From Pseudohongiella sp. (GTDB taxonomy: Bacteria > Pseudomonadota > Gammaproteobacteria > Pseudomonadales > Pseudohongiellaceae), in assembly GCA_030696315.1 (NCBI GenBank), contig JAUYSM010000021.1:62001-126000 (forward strand): a DNA stretch of 64,000 nucleotides, read 5' to 3'. The position numbers and the translations under genes are program-made. Shown piece by piece: positions 7,713 to 15,283 of the stretch. The first letter of the stretch is position 1, and each line of letters starts with the position of its first letter. Under the pieces are notes generated by a model. That model worked only from the letters and a program-made list of their open reading frames with translations. It had not been told where the DNA came from and searched no databases.

Positions 7713-8495
7713 TCAGAGCATGTCGAAGTTTAAGGTTCCTGTGTCGGCAAATACGGGCAGATCTCCTTGGGCCGCACTGAGCAGTTTGTCTGCGTGATAT
7801 TTTTTGGCTGCAAAATCAACCAGACTGGCAATGTGCTGCATAGACAACAGCTGACAGTAGGCTATTGCCAAAGCTCCCGCATTTCTGAGTGCAAGCAAGT
7901 CATTAGCATCAAGGGCATTGAGTTTAGCTTCGTTTATACAGAACAGACCCTCAACATTCTGGGCCACACCTTCGTCAGAATTGATTGTAATTTCCCAAGG
8001 TTTGATCAACTCAAGCTCTTTAAAAACCTTACACACACGATCGGCCTGAATACGACCGGCATACACTTGTTGTAAAAATTGCGTCAGTTCTTTTACGGCG
8101 TCGCTTGGCACACCCATTTCATCAAAAAAACGTTCACCACTACCGTCTGTGCTCAATAAATTGCTGTCAACGTCAAAACACACAACCAATTGCTGGTCTG
8201 CCGTGGTGGCGAGTTGAAATGGGTAGGTTCGATAACACGCCGGCACATGCGGTACTTTCCAGCGGCCATTGCTATCTACCAGCAAATTAGATTGTTGGTT
8301 CAAGCCCTGCACTGCAACCAATACATACCCGTGGTCGTTGGCAACAAATCCAATAGGAAGGCTAAGTATGACTCGTGACAACTCAATCAGTGATAAAGGC
8401 GCAATTGCGTCTTTACTGGCAAAGTGATAGCCAGTTGCCCGTTTCCAGTATTTATCGCCATGTGTCTGTGGGCTGAGGATTTCCAGCGTCGGCAT
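7713..8495 (-). CDS. SapC family protein, S-layer related
   Basis: A 260-residue protein of the SapC family, named from the Campylobacter S-layer locus but of unknown biochemical function. Typical features are YHFASKDAIAPLSLIEL, LPIGFV near residues 40-60, the ACYRTYPFQLA stretch and FCINEAKLNALDAND. The start MPTLEILSPQ is chosen for GGAG six bases upstream. The longer frame to 8534 would run into the terminator of the preceding gene. It follows the RTX surface protein gene on the same strand, separated by that terminator. Confidence 0.82.
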   Translation of the reverse strand: MPTLEILSPQTHGDKYWKRATGYHFASKDAIAPLSLIELSRVILSLPIGFVANDHGYVLVAVQGLNQQSNLLVDSNGRWKVPHVPACYRTYPFQLATTADQQLVVCFDVDSNLLSTDGSGERFFDEMGVPSDAVKELTQFLQQVYAGRIQADRVCKVFKELELIKPWEITINSDEGVAQNVEGLFCINEAKLNALDANDLLALRNAGALAIAYCQLLSMQHIASLVDFAAKKYHADKLLSAAQGDLPVFADTGTLNFDML

Positions 8496-8530
8496 AGTGG
8501 TCTCCGTTGTGAAATTTGGACTTCTATAAA

Positions 8531-8563
8531 ACAAAAACCCCCGGCACTTTCGAGCCAGGGGTT
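8531..8563 (-). terminator. Intrinsic terminator of the RTX surface-protein gene
   Basis: Stem AACCCCCGGC (8536-8545) with GCCAGGGGTT (8554-8563), one mismatch and an 8-base loop. On the minus strand it is followed by TTTTTGTTTT. It lies 65 bp after the stop of the 1485-residue protein gene and would separate that abundant transcript from sapC. Confidence 0.8.
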
Positions 8564-8627
8564 CTTAGTTTGGCAACTGGCCCGGAATAACTCCGGACCA
8601 GTATACAGACTTCAGCTGTGGTCGTTA

Positions 8628-11600
8628 TTAACCCAGTTGAATGATTGGCGCTGCAGCATTGCTGAAAGAAGCAGCGCTCAGATCTACCAGACCAGTCAGT
8701 TTCACAATCAGGTCAGTACCGTTGTTGAATGATGCACCAGCACTTCGGTCCATTACAACGTAGGTATTGCCATCTGTGAACTGGAACCAGCTGATTGCGC
8801 CGTTCACGCTGCCGTCACCAGCAGCTGCCAAGTTAGCGTAATCCTGGAACACTGCAGTGCTGCCAAGTGTCAGCTTGGTGCGTGCAAATGTTTCTGCGCC
8901 TAGGTTAGCAAACTCGATCTTGTCGCCAGTTGATGCGTCAGTGATCGTGCTGTACACGTTAACGTTAGCGCCTGCAGTACCAATTACAAAGGTATCTGAA
9001 CCAGCACCACCAGTCAGTTGTGTCAGCTGGTCATTGGTAACCAAACGGTCATTACCAGCGCCACCATTCAACACATCAGCTTTTGCAACAACAGTAGAAG
9101 CTTCCAGTGTATCGTTGCCAGAACCACCAGTGATGGTTGAAACAACAGTACCTGCCGCTTTAACAGTCAACGCACCGGTCATTGCAGAACCGTTGATTGT
9201 TGCCAGAGCCACGTTACCAGTGTTAGTCAGTGTCAAACCACCGTTACCTGACAAAGTTACTGATGTTGCTTTAGTAGCAACCAGAGTAGCTGTGTGCACT
9301 GCATCAAATGCAGTGGCAGAGTCAGTTGAAGTGATGTTGATTGTCTCAACGTTTGCAGCAGTGATAGTACCGAATGCTGTTGTTGCCGCATTGGTCAGCA
9401 CTACGTTCAACACATCAGCTGTACCAGTTGCAGCATCTTTGATCTGAACAGTCTGTGCAACCGCAGCAGCGTTCAAAGTCAGGGTGCCACCAGAAGCCAG
9501 CTTGTCGATAGTCAGTGTGCCGCTACCAATTACCTTGGAGTATCCACCCAAGGCTTCAACGTCAACTGTTGCACCAGCGCCGCCTGTCAGTGATACCACT
9601 TCAAAGCCGGTCACTTTGCCAGCAAATGCAGCAGAGTCATCGGCTGTTGCAGCATCAGCAGCAACCATGGTCAGTGTGTCGTCGCCGTCACCACCAGAGA
9701 TCGCGCCAGTGACTGCAGTAGTACCTGCAGCCAGTGTCAGCACGTCGTTGCCAGCACCCAAGGAAATTGCCTTGCTTGGAGCAACAGTGGTCAGTGTCAC
9801 AGTATCAACGCCGCTGCTACCGGTGTAGGTTGCTTTGGTGCCGTCAATAGATGCAGTGATTGCGCCAGACGTGCCGCTTGCATTCACACTGGTCAGTGTT
9901 GTTGCTTCGCCAGCAGCCAGTTTCAGGCCAGCTGTACCAGTAACAGTCACAGTCTTCAGTGCACCCAGTGCGCCGCCAGATATGTCCAGCACCTTGTCAC
10001 CAGCAACTGACAATGTTTCAACACCGCCTGCTGTCAAAGTGAAGGTTGAGTTGTTTGCAGTCGCGTTCACATTCAGAGTCTTGTACGTACCACCGAGGTT
10101 CACGTTGCCGTCAACCTTGTTCAGGTTCAGGGCCAGGGTGGTTGCCTTGGTGTTGGTGACAGTGAATGAACCTTTGCCAGCATTGGTCAGAGACAACGAT
10201 GTCAACGCATCTGATGTTACTGCGCCGTTAGCTGAATAACCGCTTACAGTTACAGTTGCAACGGTATCAGTTGCGCCGCCGTCAGTGATTGTGACGTTGC
10301 CGTTAACAACACCCGCGTTACCTGCGACAGCAGCAGATGCTGTTGCACCCGTAGTAGTCACAGTCTGTGACGCAGCGCCACCAGCAATAACCAGAGCTGC
10401 TGGGCCAGTCACGGCAGTGTTATGAGTGAATGACACTTTGTCTGCTGCAGCTGCGCCAGAAGCGTAAGTTGCAGTGTAAGAACCAGTATACGTACCCAGT
10501 GTTGAACTACCCTGTGTTGCGCCAGTAGTCAGGTTTGCAAACGCAGCAGCAACTTGAGCAGCAGTCATGGCAGCAGTTGCTGTGAAGGTCAAACCACCTA
10601 CAGTAGCAGTCGCAGCAGCAGCCAGTGCAGTGAAGGTAACCTGGGTTACTTCAGTAGCAGCAACAACAGCAGCCTTAGTTGCAGCAGCAGTTGCAGCAGC
10701 AGTCTGTGTTACTGACACAGTTGTTGCTTTGTTGCCGTCTACAGTGATTGCACCAACTGTGTTGGTTACGTTGATACCGTTAGTGCTGTTTACGGTTACA
10801 TCAATTGATGAGCCGCCAGTCACTTTTACAGCACCACCAGCGATCGCTGCAGTACCAGCCAAGTTCTGAACAACTGTAACTGCACCCGTTGCCGCAGTAG
10901 TCTGACCTACGTTCACAGCACCAGTGCCATCAGAAGTTGTTGTCAGGCTGACAGAAGAACCACCATCGATCGTGGTTGTTGCAGCACCCTGGTCTGTATC
11001 AACAACAACGATTGCGCCTTTTGAACCAGACAGCGTTACGCCGTTATCAACTACACCAGCGCCTTTTGAGGCTGTTACAGTTTGTGATGCACCGCCAGTC
11101 ACTTTTACCAGACCGCCGCTGCTAGCAGTAACAACTGCCTGAGCATCGCTTGCTGTCAAGGTGACTGTGCCTGTTGCATTGGTCACGTTCACTGCAGTCA
11201 GGCCAGTGATGTTTGAACCAGTGGTATCCAGAGTTACTGTACCAACAGATGCCAGATTCAGTGTTTCAACGTTCTTGATTGTCAGACCACCTGGCAGAGC
11301 TGAACCACCGCCCGCAGCCACGTCGTTGATGTTCAGAGTGTCTTTACCTGCACCACCGTCGATGTTGTCCAGACCAGTCAGGGTTGCAGTGCCGCCCAGT
11401 TGACCGTTGATCACGTCATCACCAGCACCACCAACAACAGTATCAACTGCTGCAGTCAGGGCCAGAGTTTTTGGATCGTAGAACGCAGGCAGCGGAGCAG
11501 CAGCAGCGACATCTGCATCAGCCTGAGTGCTCAGACCGTTTACAGTAGTGACGCGTGCATTCGCAGCAGTGCTGGAAGCAGCAGCGCTGGTGTTGTCTGA

Positions 11601-13085
11601 AGTAGATGCAGTTGCAGCAGCAGCAGCAACCAGTGCAGCAGCAGAAGTTACGGCGGCAGCAGCATCAGCAGCAGCTGTTGTAGCAGCAGCTTTAGCAGCG
11701 GCAGCAGCAGTCACGTAGGCTTCAGCAGTTACTTTGGATGTGACAGCAGCCTTGGCAGTTGCAGCAGCAGTTGCAGCAGTCTGAGCAGCAGTCAATGAAG
11801 CAGCGGCTTTTGCATCAGCTGCATCAAATGCAGTTTTAGCAGTGTTGAATGCAGAAACAGCAGCAGCTTCAGCGACAGCAGCAGCGGCAGCAGTGCCAGT
11901 GCCAGCGGCAGCAGTTACAGCAGCAGTGGCAGCAGCAACAGAAGCAGCGGCAGTAACATCGTCAGTTGCCAGCTTGCTAGCAGCAGCGGCAGCAGAAGCA
12001 GCGTTAGCAGCAGTTACAGCAGTTGCAGCGGCAGCTTTAGCAGCATTGGATGCGGCAAATGATGCAGTGATTGCAGCAGACAGTGTTGTGGCAGCAGTCG
12101 CAGCAGCAGCATCATCAGCAGCGGCAGCAGAAGCGGCAGCAGCAGCGGTTGCAGCAGCAGCAGCAGTTGTTGTTACATTGGTTGCAGCAGTTGCAGCGTT
12201 AAATTCAGCAATGGTCTTCTGTGCGCTGGCAGTGTTCACATCAGCAGTGATACCAGAAGCGATTGCAGTTGCCAGATTGGCAGTTGCAGTCACAACAGCC
12301 GCATCAGCAGTAGCTTTTGCAGTCACAGCGGCAGCTGCAGCGGCAGCAGCAGTAGTTGAAGCAGTTGCCAGAGCAGCAGCGTCAGTCAGTGCAGCTTTGG
12401 TTTCGGCAGCAGTTTGTGCAGCTTGAGCAGCAGTTACAGCAGCATCAGCTGTTGTAGCAGCAGTCAGTGCAGCTTGTGCATCGGCAACTGCAGTTGCAGC
12501 AGCAGCGTTCGCAGTTACAGCAGCAGCGATCGCAGCATTTTCTGCAGCTTGCTCAGCTGATGGGCCACCTTGAACTTGTTTAGCAGCTTCAACAGAAGCC
12601 GCAGTCTGATCAACGTTTTCAATAACCGCTTGACGCTCAGCCAATGTGCCGTCTTTCTGCAGAGTTACTGTGTGATAGGTAGCAACGTCAATCTGGTTTA
12701 CGAATGCACCTTTTGCATTAGCCCACGCAGGATTGTTGGTTGCTTGCAATTCTTTAACAGCTGACAGGATCAGCTCGGCGCGACCAGCACCACCATTCAG
12801 GTCAGCTACCAGTGTGTCGATTGCCCACTGACGGTCTGTAGCTGTTACACGGCCTTCCAGAATGTTGTCAACAACACGAGTTGCAAACTCAACATTGGTC
12901 AGGAAAGAGGGGTACGCAGCCATGAATGGCGCTGAACTCTGGATTGAAAGTGCAACAGCTGCCAGATTTGGGTTTGAGTTATATGTGTTTGCAAGAGTAG
13001 AGAGCAGAGTTGTACCGGGGGCGGCTTGGTATATACCTACCACCAGTGCAATCAGATCCTTACGTACTTCAGAGGTTATCGCCAT
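8628..13085 (-). CDS. Ala/Thr-rich RTX surface-layer-like protein, type I secretion substrate
   Basis: 1485 residues with no Sec signal peptide. Residues ~1-150 resemble a DUF4214-type N-terminus, as in Caulobacter RsaA. Residues ~170-540 are an extreme Ala-rich, largely helical segment. From ~550 come beta-strand repeats rich in V, T, G and N. Calcium-binding RTX nonapeptides occur at ~552 (GGAGDDVIN), ~575 (GGAGKDTLN), ~1110 (GAGNDVLTL, GGDGDDTLT) and ~1322-1365 (GGSGNDTLE, GGAGNDRLV, GGAGSDTFV). The last ~100 residues, ending SAAPIIQLG-like, fit a C-terminal type I export signal. AAGGAG precedes the start. A matching exporter lies at 19.9-24.5 kb. S-layer function is inference. Confidence 0.85.
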   Translation of the reverse strand: MAITSEVRKDLIALVVGIYQAAPGTTLLSTLANTYNSNPNLAAVALSIQSSAPFMAAYPSFLTNVEFATRVVDNILEGRVTATDRQWAIDTLVADLNGGAGRAELILSAVKELQATNNPAWANAKGAFVNQIDVATYHTVTLQKDGTLAERQAVIENVDQTAASVEAAKQVQGGPSAEQAAENAAIAAAVTANAAAATAVADAQAALTAATTADAAVTAAQAAQTAAETKAALTDAAALATASTTAAAAAAAAVTAKATADAAVVTATANLATAIASGITADVNTASAQKTIAEFNAATAATNVTTTAAAAATAAAAASAAAADDAAAATAATTLSAAITASFAASNAAKAAAATAVTAANAASAAAAASKLATDDVTAAASVAAATAAVTAAAGTGTAAAAAVAEAAAVSAFNTAKTAFDAADAKAAASLTAAQTAATAAATAKAAVTSKVTAEAYVTAAAAAKAAATTAAADAAAAVTSAAALVAAAAATASTSDNTSAAASSTAANARVTTVNGLSTQADADVAAAAPLPAFYDPKTLALTAAVDTVVGGAGDDVINGQLGGTATLTGLDNIDGGAGKDTLNINDVAAGGGSALPGGLTIKNVETLNLASVGTVTLDTTGSNITGLTAVNVTNATGTVTLTASDAQAVVTASSGGLVKVTGGASQTVTASKGAGVVDNGVTLSGSKGAIVVVDTDQGAATTTIDGGSSVSLTTTSDGTGAVNVGQTTAATGAVTVVQNLAGTAAIAGGAVKVTGGSSIDVTVNSTNGINVTNTVGAITVDGNKATTVSVTQTAAATAAATKAAVVAATEVTQVTFTALAAAATATVGGLTFTATAAMTAAQVAAAFANLTTGATQGSSTLGTYTGSYTATYASGAAAADKVSFTHNTAVTGPAALVIAGGAASQTVTTTGATASAAVAGNAGVVNGNVTITDGGATDTVATVTVSGYSANGAVTSDALTSLSLTNAGKGSFTVTNTKATTLALNLNKVDGNVNLGGTYKTLNVNATANNSTFTLTAGGVETLSVAGDKVLDISGGALGALKTVTVTGTAGLKLAAGEATTLTSVNASGTSGAITASIDGTKATYTGSSGVDTVTLTTVAPSKAISLGAGNDVLTLAAGTTAVTGAISGGDGDDTLTMVAADAATADDSAAFAGKVTGFEVVSLTGGAGATVDVEALGGYSKVIGSGTLTIDKLASGGTLTLNAAAVAQTVQIKDAATGTADVLNVVLTNAATTAFGTITAANVETINITSTDSATAFDAVHTATLVATKATSVTLSGNGGLTLTNTGNVALATINGSAMTGALTVKAAGTVVSTITGGSGNDTLEASTVVAKADVLNGGAGNDRLVTNDQLTQLTGGAGSDTFVIGTAGANVNVYSTITDASTGDKIEFANLGAETFARTKLTLGSTAVFQDYANLAAAGDGSVNGAISWFQFTDGNTYVVMDRSAGASFNNGTDLIVKLTGLVDLSAASFSNAAAPIIQLG
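11465..12580. repeat. Low-complexity Ala-coding stretch (GCA/GCT-rich) in the RTX gene
   Basis: On the plus strand this reads as an almost continuous series of CAG/AGC/TGC triplets. On the coding strand GCA and GCT alanine codons alternate with ACT, GTT, GAT and AAA. There is no single fixed period. The protein segment has Ala at more than half of positions, interrupted by T, V, K, D and S. Confidence 0.75.
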
Positions 13086-13200
13086 TTATGTAGCTCCTTG
13101 GTTTTATAAAACTTTCTTATCCGACTGTGAAATGCCATTAAAACAGCAATGGTCCGCAAATCGGCTGTGCCTAGAATACGCCAGTCACCGTCAGGACCCC

Positions 13201-13216
13201 TGTGATCAGAATCACA
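13201..13216. promoter_or_regulatory. CRP-type binding site upstream of the RTX surface-protein gene
   Basis: TGTGATCAGAATCACA, a perfect match to the CRP consensus TGTGA-N6-TCACA. Its centre is about 123 bp upstream of the start codon of the RTX gene, inside the gene-free stretch 13086-13374. No convincing -35/-10 pair could be fixed downstream. Two similar sites lie upstream of other genes of the island. Confidence 0.65.
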
Positions 13217-13374
13217 TGATTTGGTATTACCGGGTAATCCAGACTTAGCCCACTTGAGACACTCGTAAACGAGACACAAGCGGACAGGCATCGCGATCTT
13301 AAACCTGTCGCTTGCATTTGACAATATGTTTATTAAGATTGATTTGTAACTGCTTATTTTATTTAACTATATGC

Positions 13375-14832
13375 TTATCGGAAATGGTGGCTGATCCCGA
13401 TTTCAAGACTCGAGTCGCGACTGCGAAACAGCTCAAGGTTGCTGCGCTGTCGCTGGTGGTAGGCATTTAACAAAATGGCTGTACGCTCGCCTATAGATTG
13501 CCGGTACTGAACCAAGCCATAACTTCGCTTTAACCAGCGCTCGGCGTTGCCCGCCAACAGTGGGCTATAGCCGTCACTGTCCTGCATCTGCGTATGGTTC
13601 AACTGCGCCATGACAGTGCCTCTACCCAGATTCAGCTGCCAATCCACATTAAACTGCCAGCCATGCCGGCTCGCACCAGGACGACCGTCTTTGATAGGAT
13701 CATTGTTAAGCACGCTGAATTCGGGGACCAATTGCTGACGATCGCCACCGACAATCAGCTGGCAGTTCAGACCAACACTGAGTTTTGACTCGATGGCATT
13801 CAGGCGACTTTGGTTATGAAATAACTGATGTTGTGCGGCTGCACTTGAAAATGGCCTGCAGTTGCCGTTTGATGTCATATTAAAACTGGCAGGAAAAATA
13901 TATCGGCCACCTGCTTCTGTGGCGGTATAAAGAGGACTGCCACCAAAAAACAGATGACTCATACCCGTGTTTAACTGCCAGCTTCGATTTTGCTCGGGTT
14001 TGATAAATGCGTAACGCGTATCCAGTTGAATCAGATCGGAATCCTGGTCCTGACTGACTCGGCCCCGTATATCAAAGCTCACGTTATGTTGATGCGCGGG
14101 GGCAAGCTGCCGATACCTCGCCCCAAACCGCAGATTGGCATATGGCCCTTCAATCGGTTGATATTGCTCACTTAGCGGAAGAACCACCGAGTCACCTGAC
14201 AGGGTCAGCGTAATCTGATCGGGAGAGGGCGCACCGTTGAGGTTGCTGTCGTAACCCGCCATCAGATCCGCATTCATACTCAGCTGTCGTGTCATGCTTC
14301 GCCAGGCATCCTGACGTTGTTGCAGCATAGGATTCAGATATGCTGGCACATCGTTACGCGCCAGTATCTGTTTGTTCATTTCAAGCGCTGAGAACAACTG
14401 CCCCTGACGAAACAGCGCCTCTGCATAGTCAATTTGTGCGCCGCCATTGCCCGGCTCTAACAATAATGAGCGCTCAAGCGCTTCCAGCGCATCAGCCAGG
14501 CTACCGATGTTTAGCAAGGCAGCGCCTAACAATGCAAAATATTCTGAGCTTTGCAGGCATTGCTGCATCAGAGGGACAAGTAGTTGGTGCATCGACTGCC
14601 AGTCTGTAGTTGGTCCGGGATACAGTGATGACAAATCTGGACAAGCCAACGCAGTGGGCGCAGAGGAGGTGACAGGCAAAGTTTCTGGCGTTTGTGCTTT
14701 TAAGTTCTGGCTTGGAAGCAGTACCAGCAAACCAAGGCTCGCTATCACTGCTGGCGCCTGCGATTTTATAGCCAAGCGTCGCACCAATGTTGGCGTGCCT
14801 GACTTATTATGTTTGCGGGTGCGTTTTACCAT
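13375..14832 (-). CDS. TPR protein with C-terminal outer-membrane beta-barrel (Slam-like architecture)
   Basis: A 485-residue exported protein with a long basic N-terminus then a hydrophobic segment ending LKA (~residue 46). Residues ~85-185 carry TPR-like repeats (ALLNIGSLADALEALERSLLLEPGNGGAQIDYAEALFRQGQLFSALEMNKQIL). From ~190 to the end are amphipathic beta-strands with alternating aromatic residues (MNADLMAGYDSNLNG, YANLRFGARYRQL, FNVDWQLNLG), ending LEIGISHHFR. TPR plus barrel is the layout of Slam/DUF560 surface-lipoprotein translocators, but I cannot confirm family membership. It lies between the RTX gene and the cyclase/FecR genes. Confidence 0.65.
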   Translation of the reverse strand: MVKRTRKHNKSGTPTLVRRLAIKSQAPAVIASLGLLVLLPSQNLKAQTPETLPVTSSAPTALACPDLSSLYPGPTTDWQSMHQLLVPLMQQCLQSSEYFALLGAALLNIGSLADALEALERSLLLEPGNGGAQIDYAEALFRQGQLFSALEMNKQILARNDVPAYLNPMLQQRQDAWRSMTRQLSMNADLMAGYDSNLNGAPSPDQITLTLSGDSVVLPLSEQYQPIEGPYANLRFGARYRQLAPAHQHNVSFDIRGRVSQDQDSDLIQLDTRYAFIKPEQNRSWQLNTGMSHLFFGGSPLYTATEAGGRYIFPASFNMTSNGNCRPFSSAAAQHQLFHNQSRLNAIESKLSVGLNCQLIVGGDRQQLVPEFSVLNNDPIKDGRPGASRHGWQFNVDWQLNLGRGTVMAQLNHTQMQDSDGYSPLLAGNAERWLKRSYGLVQYRQSIGERTAILLNAYHQRQRSNLELFRSRDSSLEIGISHHFR

Positions 14833-14999
14833 GGCCCAATTATCTTGAATCGGGCGTCGCTAAGCAATCACGATCTTTATGCATACGCTCAATCCTTTAG
14901 CACCATAACCTTGTGCACTAAAAGTAGTACCGCCGTCTGTACAAAGACCTTTTATCCGGTCTAATGTCTGGTCTCGATCTTTAGTATTCAGGTAACCCA

Positions 15000-15248
15000 A
15001 TGACTCATCTTATTCTTACCGATGTGGCTGCCAGCATTTCTGAGTTGAAAGCCAATCCCATGAAAGTTGTGGCTAGTGGCGAAGGCATGCCGATAGCCGT
15101 TCTAAGTAGAAATAAACCGGCATTTTATTGTGTCCCCGCCAAAGCCTATGAGGCAATGATTGACCTTATCGAAGATAAGGAACTTTTGGCCATCGCGAGG
15201 AGCCGCTCGGATGAAGAGGATATAAAGGTGAATCTGGATGATCTATGA
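15000..15248 (+). CDS. Orphan Phd/YefM (StbD/RelB-type) antitoxin
   Basis: An 82-residue protein with a YefM-like N-terminus (VAASISELKANPMKVVASGEGMPIAVLSRNKPAFYCVP) that forms the dimeric DNA-binding domain, followed by the toxin-wrapping helix AYEAMIDLIEDKELLAIARSR. Such antitoxins normally precede a RelE/StbE toxin with a short overlap. Here the following reading frame keeps only the first dozen toxin residues (see 15238-15283). It is the only plus-strand gene between 13.4 and 19 kb. Confidence 0.8.
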   Translation: MTHLILTDVAASISELKANPMKVVASGEGMPIAVLSRNKPAFYCVPAKAYEAMIDLIEDKELLAIARSRSDEEDIKVNLDDL

Positions 15249-15283
15249 GTTAGCGCTCGAGAAAAGCGCTCTAAATCTGATAT
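15238..15283 (+). pseudogene. Truncated RelE/StbE-type toxin remnant
   Basis: Starting at an ATG that overlaps the antitoxin's end by 11 bp, the frame reads MIYELALEKSALN. This matches the N-terminus of StbE/RelE toxins (for example YKLEFLPSALKEW). After that it loses similarity and continues antisense into the 3' end of the cyclase gene. The toxin body is therefore missing, probably by deletion. Confidence 0.6.

Noticed and set aside
8857-12426. Long plus-strand reading frames opposite the RTX gene (for example 8857-9447 and 11842-12426)
   Set aside because: They are antisense to a low-complexity, codon-biased gene. The translated products are poly-Ala/Val/Ser strings without ribosome sites, as expected from reading GCA/GCT-rich sequence backwards.
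13076-13324. 82-residue minus-strand frame upstream of the RTX gene
   Set aside because: It overlaps the RTX start, spans the CRP-type site and has no ribosome site or recognisable product; the region is a promoter/leader.
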